DNA of 64,000 nt. It comes from UBA2029 sp037447125 (GTDB lineage Bacteria > Chloroflexota > Anaerolineae > Aggregatilineales > Aggregatilineaceae). Each line of letters starts with the position of its first letter. The stretch's first letter is position 1. Location: NCBI GenBank assembly GCA_037447125.1, contig JBBIHG010000001.1, forward strand, positions 193,766 to 257,765, given 5' to 3'. The position numbers and the translations under genes are program-made. Positions 1-9,451 of the stretch are shown here, one piece after another. The notes under the pieces were generated by a model. It had not been told where the DNA came from. It saw only the letters and a list, made by a program, of their open reading frames with translations, and did no database searches.

Positions 1-92
1 CTGGGCGTCGCCGTCGGTGACTGCACGGCGAAATTGCAGCCCGTCAGCATCAGCGCACAACCTGTCAGAATCACGGCAACGAGTCGTATCAC
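1..92 (-). CDS. Lipoprotein, N-terminal fragment running off the left edge
   Basis: Reading leftwards from a GTG at 92-90, the frame stays open to the window edge. It encodes about 30 residues that look like a lipoprotein signal peptide: a basic start (MIRL), a hydrophobic core and a lipobox LTGC with the acylated Cys at residue 19 (codon 38-36), then a Ser/Thr/Pro linker. An in-frame TAG lies 18 bases upstream, so GTG is the only common start codon available. The ribosome-binding site is weak. No functional domain is visible before the edge, so the role is unknown. Confidence 0.5.
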   Translation of the reverse strand, partial: MIRLVAVILTGCALMLTGCNFAVQSPTATP

Positions 93-193
93 AGGACGTA
101 ACCCGCACTAATCCCAATCACAGCGCCAGCTTGCCCGGCGGTAACGCTGACCTCTGCGATCCTAACCGATCCCCCCGCGCGTGCACAGGCCTA

Positions 194-1675
194 CTAGTGC
201 GGCTGCGCTTGTGTCTTCTTCAATACGTAGTAGGAGCCACGCTTCTCGCCCATCTTGATCAGAATCCCGCGGCTCACCAGATCGGCGAAATCGCGCCGGA
301 TCGTCTCTGAGTGGACATCCGGGCACAGTTCCTGCAGGTCCTTATTGGTGATGCGCGCGTTCTTGCGGTTGGTCAGAAAATCAAGGGCGTACTCCTGGCG
401 GCGATTGACGGCGTGGCCGCGAAAGACACCCCCGAACAGCTCTGGCTCGGCTCCCGCCGCCTCGGCAACGGGGCTGTTCGTCAGGACGACGCGAAAGCCG
501 CCGGCCGTCTCGGCGAACTTGGGATCGGGCAGACCCGCCTCGCGCATAAGCGCAATCACCCGATCAACGCCGTATCCAAGCCGCTCGATGAAGCCCATGT
601 CCGACAACACCTGAACGATCGCCGAGTTGCGCGAGAACCGTTCGTCCACGATATTGTCAACGGTGACCGGGCCAGGCAGCCCACCGGGGCTGGTGATCTC
701 CAGCCGGTCGGAGAACAGGTACAGGCGGATGCCATCGCCCTGAATGCTGTAGTCGCGGTGAGCAACAGCATTGACGACCAGTTCGCGCACGGCCTTCAGC
801 GGATACTCCGTCTGCTCGGTGCGCGCCATGCGATCGCCCAACTGGACTCCCTTGCGCAGGTTATCCACCAGGAACGTCTCGGCACGGCGAATCTGCTGAG
901 GGAGCGTCCCGCTGATGTCCTGACGGGTGAACACGTCGCCCATCTCGCTACCGGCGAAACGCGCCGCCGTAATATCCGCCCCGCGCAAGAACTGCTGGGG
1001 GTCGCGGCCAAAGAGCAGAATGCCCGCGTTGGTCGGCACCAGCGCATCCTCGTGTCGGGTCAGGCATCCACGCTTGAGGAGCACCTGTTCCGGAGGGATT
1101 CCCCCCATGCCGCTCAGACCTGCCGCGTAGGCTTCCACCTGCCCCCAGTCAAGATCGGTTCTGCGGGCATTGCGGGCAGGCTCAGCCTCGAAGGTGACAT
1201 CGCCCCGCTCCAACATCAAGCGACGCAGATCGGCGGGCGTCATGGCGGTGTTCGCCGCCCCGACCCGTCGCAAGAAGCGCCCCGCCAGCGCATATACATA
1301 GGGCATCCCGCGGGGCACCTGCACCACCACCATCGGCGAGCCGTGGACCTGGACCAACTGCGGCATCGGAATGATCAGGGGCGGCTCGATGGACAGCGCA
1401 GCCTCAAGCACGCAGTTGATGGCATTCTCGGCATCATCCACTCCGGCGGGCCGGTCCGAACGCGGAGCCACGCCCAGCAGCAGCGTCCCTCCGTGGGCGT
1501 TAGCCATAGCCACCAACATGGCGGCGATGTCCGCCACTGGCGCCCGTCCGGGCAGCCAGTCAACCACCTCGCTGCGGCCCGCGCTCAGCAGATCGAGAAC
1601 CCCCTGCTGGCCCATCTTCTCCTCAGTCTCAGCGAAGCGAACCCTGGCCGCCAGACGATCACTGCTCGGCTGCAT
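194..1675 (-). CDS. AlbA_2 / HATPase_c_4 type transcriptional regulator (COG2865-like)
   Basis: 493 aa. An N-terminal Schlafen/AlbA_2-like nucleic-acid-binding region (about residues 20-130, with ANAHGGTLLLGVA) is followed by a GHKL-type ATPase-like region typical of this family (VRELVVNAVAHRDYS, then EITSPGGLPGPV, about residues 290-370). A C-terminal winged helix resembles DeoR (SETIRRDFADLVSRGIL). Proteins of this build are annotated as ATP-dependent transcriptional regulators; their targets are generally unknown. I chose the ATG at 1675, which overlaps the lon stop by 17 bases and has a G-rich upstream stretch. An in-frame start at 1738 would overlap lon by 80 bases. It is probably co-transcribed with lon. 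Confidence 0.8.
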   Translation of the reverse strand: MQPSSDRLAARVRFAETEEKMGQQGVLDLLSAGRSEVVDWLPGRAPVADIAAMLVAMANAHGGTLLLGVAPRSDRPAGVDDAENAINCVLEAALSIEPPLIIPMPQLVQVHGSPMVVVQVPRGMPYVYALAGRFLRRVGAANTAMTPADLRRLMLERGDVTFEAEPARNARRTDLDWGQVEAYAAGLSGMGGIPPEQVLLKRGCLTRHEDALVPTNAGILLFGRDPQQFLRGADITAARFAGSEMGDVFTRQDISGTLPQQIRRAETFLVDNLRKGVQLGDRMARTEQTEYPLKAVRELVVNAVAHRDYSIQGDGIRLYLFSDRLEITSPGGLPGPVTVDNIVDERFSRNSAIVQVLSDMGFIERLGYGVDRVIALMREAGLPDPKFAETAGGFRVVLTNSPVAEAAGAEPELFGGVFRGHAVNRRQEYALDFLTNRKNARITNKDLQELCPDVHSETIRRDFADLVSRGILIKMGEKRGSYYVLKKTQAQPH

Positions 1676-4115
1676 AACTATGGCCCCCCAAAGACTCATG
1701 ACGCGCGTCAGGCGTTGCCGGGCGCTGACCCGCAGCACCTGTTGGCGGAAACAGTGCCCATTCCAGCACCTCGTCCATACGCGCTACAAGCTTGAGATCG
1801 ATGTCGCGCAGCACGCGCCTGGGAATCTCCGTCAGGTCTTTCTCGTTGCGTTTGGGCAGCAGCACCTGCCGCACGCCCGCCCGGTGCGCCGTCAGAATCT
1901 TCTCGCGAACGCCCCCCACCGGCAGCACGCGCCCGCGCAGCGTGATCTCGCCTGTCATAGCCACATCGCGCCGAACCTTGCGCTGTGTGAGCGCCGAGAC
2001 CATCGCCGTCGCCACAGTGATCCCTGCCGAAGGACCATCCTTGGGGATCGCACCCTCCGGGAGATGCACGTGGATGTCCAGCCGGTCAAACTCGTCTGGC
2101 TCAATTCCCAGTTGCCGCGCCCGCGAGCGCGTGTAGCTCAATGCCGCCTGCACTGACTCCTGCATGACATCACCAAGCTGCCCGGTGATGAGCAGGCCAC
2201 CCTTGCCCGGCATCAATGTCACCTCGATGGCCATGGTGTCGCCGCCAGCCTCGGTCCAGGCCAGCCCGGTGGCCACGCCGACCTCGTCCGTCTCCTCGGC
2301 CAGCGTCGGCAAAAAAGGCGGCGGACCGAGATAAGTTGAAAGTTTCTCGGCACTGATTCGTTGGATGACTCTCCTGCCTTCGGCGACACGGCGCGCCAGC
2401 TTGCGGCACACCTTGGCGATCTCGCGCTCCAGATTGCGCACGCCGGCCTCATACGTATACTCACGACAGATCAGGCGCAGCGCGGCCTCGTCGAAGTGCA
2501 CGCCACGCCCCTCCAGGCCGTGCTGCCTGAGCTGGCGCGGCACCAGAAACCGCCTGGCGATGCTGATCTTCTCGTCTTCCACATAGCCAGGGAACTCGAT
2601 CACCTCCATGCGGTCCAACAGCGCCGGCGGAATCGGATCCAGGTAGTTCGCTGTCGTGATGAAGAACACGTGCGATAGATCGTAGCTGACGTCGAGATAG
2701 TGGTCAGAGAAGGCATGGTTCTGTTCCGGATCGAGCACTTCGAGCAACGCCGCCGCCGGGTCGCCGCGAAAATCGGCGCCGAGCTTGTCCACCTCGTCGA
2801 GCATGAATACCGGGTTGACCGTCCCTGCGCGGCGCATCGTCTGGACGATCCGCCCCGGCAGCGCTCCAATGTACGTTCGCCGGTGCCCGCGTATCTCGGC
2901 CTCGTCGTGAACGCCCCCCAGGCTGACGCGCACGAATTCGCGCCCCAGAGCGCTGGCGATACTCTTGCCGAGCGACGTCTTGCCGGTGCCGGGCGGCCCG
3001 ACGAAACACAGAATAGGCGTCTTCATTTCCTCGCCGGCCAACTGGTGCACCGCCATGTGCTCCAGGATGCGCTCCTTCGCCTTGGGCAGCCCGAAGTGCT
3101 CGGCGTCCAGAATGCGCGCCGCATGAGCCAGATCGCGATTGTCATCGGACTGGGTCAACCAGGGCAGGTCAAGCAGCCAATCGAGATAGGTGCGGATAAT
3201 CCCGACCTCTGGAGACATTGGCGGGATCATCGCCAGCCTGCCCAACTCCTTAAGCGCCTTGTCCTTGGCCTCGGAGGTCATCTCCTTCTGCTCGACGCGC
3301 TCGCGCAGGTCATTCAGCTCTTGCTGAAAGATGTCGGCTTCGCCCAGCTCATGCTGGATCACGCGCATCTGCTCGCGCAGGAACATCTCGCGTTGCCCAC
3401 GATCAACCTCGCGGCGGACCTGAGACTGAATGCTCTCCTCCAGTTCCAGCACTTCCAGCTCGCGCCCCAGCAAGACGCTGACCTGGCGCAGGCGCTCAGC
3501 CGGATCGGCGGTTGCGAGCAACGCCTGCCGCTCCTCCAGGTCCAGGTCGAGCGTGGACGAGATCATATCCGCCAGCCAACCCGGCTCGTCAATATTCAGC
3601 GCATAGACGTACACTTCCTCAGGAAGCTGAGGGCTGAGGTCCACGCATTTCTGAAACAGACTCAGCGCAGCCCGCATCAGTGCCGTCACTTCGCGCGTAT
3701 CTGGCGACTGCTCAGCGATGGGACGTGCCCGCACCCGGAAATAAGGTGCGGTCTGCAGGAACTCCACGATTTGCACACGCCGCCTGCCCTGGGCCAGCAC
3801 GCTGGTCCCCCCATCCGGCAGGTGCATCAGGCGCCCGAGTGCCATCTCTGTGCCCCGCGTGTGCATGTCCTCGGCAGAGAACACTGTCGCCTCAGGATCG
3901 CGCAGCAGGGCACCGATGACCGTCTCGTGGCGGGCCTGCGCTTCGCCCACGGCAACGATGTCCGACTCGCGCTGCAGCACCAGCGGGGCCACCATATTCG
4001 GATACACGACAATGCCTGACAGCGGGACCAGCGTCGCCGCGATCAGCCCGTCCGCGTCAAGTTCGGCGTCCTTGATCGCGTAGAAGTCGTGGAGACCGTG
4101 CCCGATCATCATCAA
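1659..4115 (-). CDS. lon: ATP-dependent Lon protease
   Basis: 818 aa, the usual length for bacterial Lon (LonA). It degrades misfolded and regulatory proteins in the cytoplasm. In order: a LonN substrate-binding domain (about 25-215), a helical coil, an AAA+ module with Walker A GPPGTGKTS near residue 372 and sensor/arginine regions, and a C-terminal S16 protease domain. The catalytic Ser sits in KDGPSAGIT near residue 694, with the partner Lys in GGVREKILTAHRAG near 741. The start MMMIGHG gives a normal N-domain; the exact Met of the three is uncertain because the Shine-Dalgarno is weak. The downstream regulator gene overlaps its 3' end. Confidence 0.97.
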   Translation of the reverse strand: MMMIGHGLHDFYAIKDAELDADGLIAATLVPLSGIVVYPNMVAPLVLQRESDIVAVGEAQARHETVIGALLRDPEATVFSAEDMHTRGTEMALGRLMHLPDGGTSVLAQGRRRVQIVEFLQTAPYFRVRARPIAEQSPDTREVTALMRAALSLFQKCVDLSPQLPEEVYVYALNIDEPGWLADMISSTLDLDLEERQALLATADPAERLRQVSVLLGRELEVLELEESIQSQVRREVDRGQREMFLREQMRVIQHELGEADIFQQELNDLRERVEQKEMTSEAKDKALKELGRLAMIPPMSPEVGIIRTYLDWLLDLPWLTQSDDNRDLAHAARILDAEHFGLPKAKERILEHMAVHQLAGEEMKTPILCFVGPPGTGKTSLGKSIASALGREFVRVSLGGVHDEAEIRGHRRTYIGALPGRIVQTMRRAGTVNPVFMLDEVDKLGADFRGDPAAALLEVLDPEQNHAFSDHYLDVSYDLSHVFFITTANYLDPIPPALLDRMEVIEFPGYVEDEKISIARRFLVPRQLRQHGLEGRGVHFDEAALRLICREYTYEAGVRNLEREIAKVCRKLARRVAEGRRVIQRISAEKLSTYLGPPPFLPTLAEETDEVGVATGLAWTEAGGDTMAIEVTLMPGKGGLLITGQLGDVMQESVQAALSYTRSRARQLGIEPDEFDRLDIHVHLPEGAIPKDGPSAGITVATAMVSALTQRKVRRDVAMTGEITLRGRVLPVGGVREKILTAHRAGVRQVLLPKRNEKDLTEIPRRVLRDIDLKLVARMDEVLEWALFPPTGAAGQRPATPDARHESLGGHSYAAEQ

Positions 4116-4170
4116 CAGCCAATGCCCTCATCTATCGCAGGAGCTCACACCCCCAGACCGCCGCTGCCCC

Positions 4171-5562
4171 TCAGGGGGTCGTCGTATCAGAAGAGAGCGG
4201 ATCTCCCACCGCTGCCCTGACCACATGACCAGCGGGCAGGCCGCAGACCGTTCGCACCTCGCCGACTATGAACAGCGAGCCTGTGGTCAAAACCATGCCA
4301 TTCGGCCCCACCGCTGTCTCCGCTCGTTGAAGCGCCTCACCCACATCGGGAATCTGGCAGACCGGGCCGGCAAACCCGGCTTCGCGCGCCTGGGCCTCAA
4401 TGACGGAAGGAGCCAGGGCGCGTGGGTGCACGGCCTGCGCTGCGTAGAGAATGTCCACTGTCGGCAGCAGCGCTCGGAACATCCCCGTCACGTCCTTGTC
4501 CTCCGATGCGCCAAAGATGAGCGCCAGGGGACGCTGCGTGAACAGGCTATCCAGCGCCGCGCGGAGCCGGAGGGCCGACTCGCCGTTGTGCGCGGCATCG
4601 AGGACGAGCAACGGCGTGCGCTCGATCACTTCCAGGCGCCCCGGCCAGTCTACGCGCTCAAGACCACGACGGATACCGTCGCTCGTCACCGGAATGCCGG
4701 CTTGAGCAACGCAGTGCAGCGTTGCCAGCGCCACTGCGCCATTGAGCGCCTGATGCTCGCCCGTCAGCGCCGTGAAGTAGGACGCCATCGCCCCGCCCTG
4801 CGGCCCGGCCCGGAACCACTCACCGCTGAGTGTGCCCCGCTCCGCAACGAATGTCCAATCGCGCCCGACCAGTACCAACGGCGAATCGCAGTCCGCAGCC
4901 ACTCTCTCGACCACGGCCAGCGCTTCGGCTGGCTGCGGCGCGCTCACCACAGGGACGCCCGGCTTGATGATCCCCGCCTTCTCGCGCGCAATGGATGCAA
5001 GCGAGTCTCCTAACAGGTGCATATGGTCGTAGCTGAGGCTGGTGATCACTGAGACAACCGGCATCACGACGTTCGTGGCGTCCAGGCGGCCCCCCAATCC
5101 CACCTCGATGACGGCCACGTCCACCTGCTGTTGGGCGAAGTAGAGGAAACCCAGGGCAGTCGTGACCTCGAACCAGGTGATCCCCGGGATCTCGTCCACA
5201 ATCGGGCGAAGCTGGCTCACCAGCGCGGTGAAATCCTCCGGACTGATCAGTTCGTTGTTGATGCGAAACCGCTCGCGATAGTCCTGCAGGTGCGGCGAGG
5301 AGTACAGCCCAACTTTCAGCCCCGATGCGCGCAGCGCCGAGGCGCACATGGCGCCGACTGATCCCTTGCCCTTGGTGCCCGTGATGTGAATCACCGGATA
5401 GGCGCGGTGCGGGTCGCCCAGCGCCCGCAGGACGGCGCGGGGCCGATCAAGCGTCATCACCTCGGGGGCGTAGCGCATGTGGCGCTCGATCTCCCAATTG
5501 ACGAAGCCATACAGGTAGTCCAATGCATCAGAGTATGTGGCGAAAGGGTTGGCCGGTGTCAT
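4171..5562 (-). CDS. folC: Bifunctional folylpolyglutamate/dihydrofolate synthase
   Basis: 463 aa, Mur-ligase fold. It adds glutamate to dihydropteroate/tetrahydrofolate using ATP. The P-loop GTKGKGS is at residues 62-68. The omega-loop and Mg-binding region follow (VAVIEVGLGGRLDATNVV, then SLSYDHMHLLGDSLASIAREKAGIIKPGVP), and the C-terminal Mur ligase domain contains VLDAAHNGESALRL. The ATG at 5562 is preceded by GGAG at good spacing; an upstream in-frame Met would add 11 unlikely residues. It lies 55 bases upstream of lon on the same strand and may be transcribed with it. Confidence 0.95.
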   Translation of the reverse strand: MTPANPFATYSDALDYLYGFVNWEIERHMRYAPEVMTLDRPRAVLRALGDPHRAYPVIHITGTKGKGSVGAMCASALRASGLKVGLYSSPHLQDYRERFRINNELISPEDFTALVSQLRPIVDEIPGITWFEVTTALGFLYFAQQQVDVAVIEVGLGGRLDATNVVMPVVSVITSLSYDHMHLLGDSLASIAREKAGIIKPGVPVVSAPQPAEALAVVERVAADCDSPLVLVGRDWTFVAERGTLSGEWFRAGPQGGAMASYFTALTGEHQALNGAVALATLHCVAQAGIPVTSDGIRRGLERVDWPGRLEVIERTPLLVLDAAHNGESALRLRAALDSLFTQRPLALIFGASEDKDVTGMFRALLPTVDILYAAQAVHPRALAPSVIEAQAREAGFAGPVCQIPDVGEALQRAETAVGPNGMVLTTGSLFIVGEVRTVCGLPAGHVVRAAVGDPLSSDTTTP

Positions 5563-5660
5563 ACGGTCTCCATGAGTGCGATAGCCAGGATACAATACAG
5601 GGGATGTTGGAACTGTTCAGCGCCAAGGCCCAGCCGCGCTCGCGAACTGAATTGCGCATT

Positions 5661-5678
5661 ATCCCACATATCCCACAT
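5661..5678. repeat. Two tandem copies of a 9-base unit
   Basis: ATCCCACAT occurs twice in direct succession, in the 284-base gap between the divergent folC and the exported-protein gene. It could be a binding site for a regulator of either gene; nothing else supports that. Confidence 0.35.
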
Positions 5679-5795
5679 ACTACCGTTAAAAAGAGCGCCT
5701 TACAAGGGCCAGATCAACCAACGGGGCCGTGTCCCCATCGTTCGCCGACGGAATCCAGGCGGTATACGGGCGCGACACCCCCCGGTTCCACCTTC

Positions 5796-5804
5796 TGGTA
5801 CAAT
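5796..5804 (+). promoter_or_regulatory. Extended -10 promoter element
   Basis: TGGTACAAT matches an extended -10 (TGn then TACAAT). It lies about 43 bases before the ATG of the exported Ig-like protein. No good -35 is present at 16-18 bases, which is normal for extended -10 promoters. Confidence 0.4.
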
Positions 5805-5846
5805 AGAATACTGGTCATGTGCTCGCGCTAGCCTGCTGAGGGGATT

Positions 5847-7238
5847 ATGCGCCTTCCAAAGACACTGGTCGTGCTCGCGGCGCTGGTCGCGCTGCTGATC
5901 GCCATCGGGATTGGGTATCTTGTGTTGCGTCCGCCGGTCGTACTGCTGACGGCTGCCTCGTTCGACAGGGATCGCATCTCGCCCAATGCCGACGGCCAGG
6001 ATGACGTGGCTGTGATCCAGTACAAGCTGTCGCGACCGGCCAGCGTCAACATCTATCTTGAAGCATCCAGTGGCGAACGCTTCTACTTCCGCCAGGATGA
6101 GCGCCGTTCGGCAGGAAGCTACCGGGTGCTGTTCAGCGGGATTGTGGACGGTTACACGTTGCCCGGCGAGACCATCGCCGGTGTCATCGAGCGCAGGCTG
6201 ATCCCAAACGATACCTATACGTGGGTTATCGAGGCCGCCGCAGACGGCAAGGTCGAGCGCAAGAGCGGCACACTTCTGGTCGAAAATGCCGACAGCGCCC
6301 TGCCCGAGATAATGGCGTTTGACATAAGCCCCACCGAGTTTACACCTAACCAGGACGGCATCCGCGACCGGGTGAGCATCAACGTCTATCTGGCCAAGCC
6401 GGCCAGCCTGTCCGTCTACCTGGAGGACGCGACGGGCCAGCGCTACTACCTACCGGAGCGCGAGCTTGGGCGCGAGCCGGGCGATATGGGCAATCACGAG
6501 TTCGACTACGACGGAGGGGTGGACCAGAAAATGGCGCCGCCCCCGGACGATGAATACGCAGTATTCGCCGTGGCGCAAGATGATGAGGGCCAGCGCATCG
6601 TTCGCCAGAGCCACCTGGTCATCCGCGACGGGGGGCTGCCACAGGTCGAGATCGTCCCCCAGATCACCGGTGCGGTCGTCTACTTCGGGAGAATGGCCTA
6701 CGACGAGCGCTACTTCACGAGCCTGGTGGTTGACGGCAAGCGACTCGCCAAGCCCGAAGGCGTCATTTCCGATCTGACCACGCTGACCCTCACTCAGGGC
6801 GATCTACTCGTCTTCAAGCTGACAGTCCACAACTACGGGGCAACGCCTATCCGCACTGCCGGGCCGTTCCCAGGCACAGTCTACCAGTTCGACCAGACGG
6901 CGGCTAGCCTGGAAGCCTACGAGGAATCTGGCGCGTGGCGCATCGGCATCAACTGCCACACGGCCTACAGCGACTTCCCCTGGCGTTGGGCGCTGGGCCC
7001 CCTGGACGAGCTTCAGACTGTATACGATGACGAGCGAGACGAGACGTACTACTACCTGTTGCCCGGTCAGCGGGCCGAGGTATGGGGCGCCATCCGCATG
7101 ACCGAAATCCGCAAGGCCCGCAACCCGCAGGAGTGTTGGGCGGGCCTGATTCACGAGGATGTGGGCATCCCGCCCTTCCAGAGCCGGGTCGGAGCGCGTG
7201 AGATCGAGCTGGTACCGGCGAGTCCTGGGTCCGGCTAG
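5847..7238 (+). CDS. Membrane-anchored exported protein with two Ig-like repeats
   Basis: 463 aa, unknown function. Residues 7-27 form one hydrophobic helix directly after MRLPK, so the protein is probably anchored in the membrane with the rest outside the cell. Two related modules follow. Each opens with the calcium-site-like motif seen in FlgD/gliding-type Ig domains, SPNADGQDD (about 49-57) and TPNQDGIRD (about 169-177), and each continues with a strand reading PASVNIYLE or PASLSVYLE. The C-terminal third is a different domain with several aromatic residues and no family I recognise. A ribosome-binding GAGG precedes the ATG. Confidence 0.7.
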   Translation: MRLPKTLVVLAALVALLIAIGIGYLVLRPPVVLLTAASFDRDRISPNADGQDDVAVIQYKLSRPASVNIYLEASSGERFYFRQDERRSAGSYRVLFSGIVDGYTLPGETIAGVIERRLIPNDTYTWVIEAAADGKVERKSGTLLVENADSALPEIMAFDISPTEFTPNQDGIRDRVSINVYLAKPASLSVYLEDATGQRYYLPERELGREPGDMGNHEFDYDGGVDQKMAPPPDDEYAVFAVAQDDEGQRIVRQSHLVIRDGGLPQVEIVPQITGAVVYFGRMAYDERYFTSLVVDGKRLAKPEGVISDLTTLTLTQGDLLVFKLTVHNYGATPIRTAGPFPGTVYQFDQTAASLEAYEESGAWRIGINCHTAYSDFPWRWALGPLDELQTVYDDERDETYYYLLPGQRAEVWGAIRMTEIRKARNPQECWAGLIHEDVGIPPFQSRVGAREIELVPASPGSG

Positions 7239-7319
7239 GCACGTCTGAGCGCCTTGCCGTGCCGAATCAACTGCTGTACTATGGTGAAGGATTGTTGGCG
7301 AGTCAGGGGGAGGTGAGTT

Positions 7320-8426
7320 ATCAGTCACCAGCCACATCTCAGGCAGACCCTGGCGGCAGGGACCCTGTTCCTGGCGCTTTTTCTCGTGGCCTGTGGCGGT
7401 TCGGATGGTGGACGGCGAGCGACCCCTGTGCCCACACGCATCCCCCCAACGCCGACAGCTCGCTCGACCGCCCTGCCCGAAGTCCGCGAAGCGCCAGCCA
7501 TCGGCGCGCAAGAGCGCCCGATCGCCGTCTACCTGGCGTTGCCGGAAGAACGAGTCACCACAGACGCGCAGGAAATCGGTCGCGAGCTGCAGCGCCAGTT
7601 GAGCGACGAGACCGGACTGGCTTTCACCGTCACCTTCACCGATGAGAGCACCGCTCTTGCCGAGTTGTGCAGCGGTGCGCCCACCCTGGCCTGGGCGAGC
7701 GCCTTCACCTATGCTGCTGCTCGCGATCAGTGCGAGGTCGAGCCTCTGCTGGCCGCCAAACGCGGGCGCGCTCCGGCCTTCGACATTGGGCAGACCGGCG
7801 AGATCGTCGGGCGAGCCGACATCACCGCGCTAGCGCAGTTGGCCGGGCAAGTCTTCTGCCGGAGCGCGCAGCAGGACTTCACAACTGCCTGGGTCATCCC
7901 GGCCCTGCGCATGGGCAGTCAGGGCATCAACCCCTTCCTCGATCTGGGCGCTGTCCGTGACTACGAGGACGATCAGGCGCTGATCCGCGCCCTCTATGAC
8001 GGTGAATGTGCCGCCGCCGCGCTGCGCGCTGGAGATTTCGACAGGGCGCTGCTCGCGGTGGCCAGGGCCGCGCAGACTGCGGAGGACTCGCTGCCGAGCT
8101 ATGACGAGCTGGCCAAGGCGCTACACGTCGTCGCCCCGGCCGGCGACACGAAAGCGCCCGCCGATCCTGTCTACTGGCCAGGTTTCGAGGAGGGAGTTGT
8201 GCCCTACGAGACGCTCATCACCGCGCCGATGGGCGCCCTGCCCCAGACCTTGCGCGACAGCGCCGAGATGGCCATCACCGCGTTCTTCACCGACCGCATA
8301 GACGGAGCGCTGCGGGCCAAGCGGCTACTGACCGCCGACGGGGTGTTTGCAGTGGACTCTGGCCACTACACCGCCTTCCTCACCATGCTGTCGGACGCCG
8401 GCTGGAGCATGGCTTCTGCGCGATGA
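7320..8426 (+). CDS. PhnD-like ABC transporter substrate-binding lipoprotein (start codon unclear)
   Basis: About 368 aa. A hydrophobic signal ends in the lipobox LVAC (Cys codon 7392-7394). The rest resembles periplasmic phosphate/phosphonate-type binding proteins (PhnD family), for example EIVGRADITALAQLAGQVFCR and the pattern of ligand-loop residues. There is no ATG, GTG or TTG between an in-frame TGA (7314-7316) and the lipobox itself. A strong Shine-Dalgarno (GGGGGAGG, 7306-7313) points to an ATC at 7320 as the start position. No permease or ATPase gene is adjacent, so transport is not proved. The family call is tentative. Confidence 0.65.
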   Translation: MSHQPHLRQTLAAGTLFLALFLVACGGSDGGRRATPVPTRIPPTPTARSTALPEVREAPAIGAQERPIAVYLALPEERVTTDAQEIGRELQRQLSDETGLAFTVTFTDESTALAELCSGAPTLAWASAFTYAAARDQCEVEPLLAAKRGRAPAFDIGQTGEIVGRADITALAQLAGQVFCRSAQQDFTTAWVIPALRMGSQGINPFLDLGAVRDYEDDQALIRALYDGECAAAALRAGDFDRALLAVARAAQTAEDSLPSYDELAKALHVVAPAGDTKAPADPVYWPGFEEGVVPYETLITAPMGALPQTLRDSAEMAITAFFTDRIDGALRAKRLLTADGVFAVDSGHYTAFLTMLSDAGWSMASAR

Positions 8427-8473
8427 GCCGGCGTCGCTGTGCCGAGTCTCGTCACCGGGCAAGCTGACCCATC

Positions 8474-9451
8474 ATGGCGCACGATCTGGCCGTCATCATC
8501 GTCTCGTGGAATACGCGCGACCTGACTCTCAACGCGCTGCGCACCCTCTGCGCGGACCTGGCGGCGCACGGCCCGGATGCGGAGATCTGGGTGGTGGACT
8601 GCGCCTCAGCCGACGGCACGCCTGGCGCCATCCGCCAGGCGTTCCCGCAGGTGAAAGTCATCGCCAGCGCTGACAACCTGGGCTTCGCCGCCGGCAACAA
8701 TCTCGCCCTGGAACGCATGGGATTCAATCGGACGCCCGGCTCGCCAGCCGGCGACGACTTGCCGCGCGCCGTCTATTTCCTCAACCCGGACACCGAGACG
8801 ACTCCTGGTGCGACGCGCGCCCTCTACGATGCACTGCTGCGTCTGCCTTCTGCCGGGGTTGTCGGCGCGCAGCTCGCCTACGGTGACGGGACATTTCAGC
8901 ATGGTGCGTTCAGGTTCCCCGGTCTTGTCCAGCTTGTCATCGAGCTATTCCCCGTTCCAGCGCGCCTGTACGACTCGCGGCTCAATGGCCGTTACCCGCG
9001 CCGTCGCTATGCCCAGGGCGAGCCGTTTGCGGTGGATCACACCCTCGGAGCGACCATGATGGTCCGGCGTGAAGTGATTGCCGCCACCGGCATGTTTGAC
9101 GAGGGATACTTCATGTACTGCGAGGAAATTGATTGGAGTCTGCGCATCCGGCGGGCGGGCTGGCAAATCTATGCCGTTCCCGCTGCACGGGTCGCTCACC
9201 TCGGCGGGCAGAGCACCAGCCAAATCCGCGCCCAGAGCGTCATCAACCTGTGGCGCAGCCGGCTCCGCCTGTTCGACCAGCACTACGCCCCGCCGCGGCG
9301 GTTCCTGGCCCGCTGGCTGGTGCGCCTGGGGATGCGCTGGCGACTCCGCCAGACGGAGCGGCCCTACCGCGCGGGCGTGCTCTCGGCAGCGGACAGCACG
9401 GCGCTGGTCGCCGCGTACCTGGCTGTCCTGGAGGCAGCGAGAACGCCATGA
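8474..9451 (+). CDS. Family 2 glycosyltransferase (rhamnosyltransferase-like)
   Basis: 325 aa, GT-A fold, cytoplasmic or membrane-associated. The N-terminus LAVIIVSWNTRDLTLNAL is the nucleotide-sugar-binding start of GT2 enzymes. FLNPDTET carries the metal-binding D-containing loop, and DEGYFMYCEEIDWSLRIRRAGW is the acceptor/catalytic motif of the WbbL/rhamnosyl branch. Sugar and acceptor cannot be told from sequence. Its stop overlaps the next glycosyltransferase as ATGA, so the two are translationally coupled. Confidence 0.9.
   Translation: MAHDLAVIIVSWNTRDLTLNALRTLCADLAAHGPDAEIWVVDCASADGTPGAIRQAFPQVKVIASADNLGFAAGNNLALERMGFNRTPGSPAGDDLPRAVYFLNPDTETTPGATRALYDALLRLPSAGVVGAQLAYGDGTFQHGAFRFPGLVQLVIELFPVPARLYDSRLNGRYPRRRYAQGEPFAVDHTLGATMMVRREVIAATGMFDEGYFMYCEEIDWSLRIRRAGWQIYAVPAARVAHLGGQSTSQIRAQSVINLWRSRLRLFDQHYAPPRRFLARWLVRLGMRWRLRQTERPYRAGVLSAADSTALVAAYLAVLEAARTP

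Noticed and set aside
311..1795. Plus-strand open frame of 494 codons opposite the AlbA_2 regulator
   Set aside because: No protein-family signal; the minus-strand gene has clear domains.
5604..5831. Possible leaderless small gene (75 codons) with TACAAT 7 bases before its ATG
   Set aside because: The sequence is low in protein-like features and its 3' end reads through the extended -10 promoter of the next gene.
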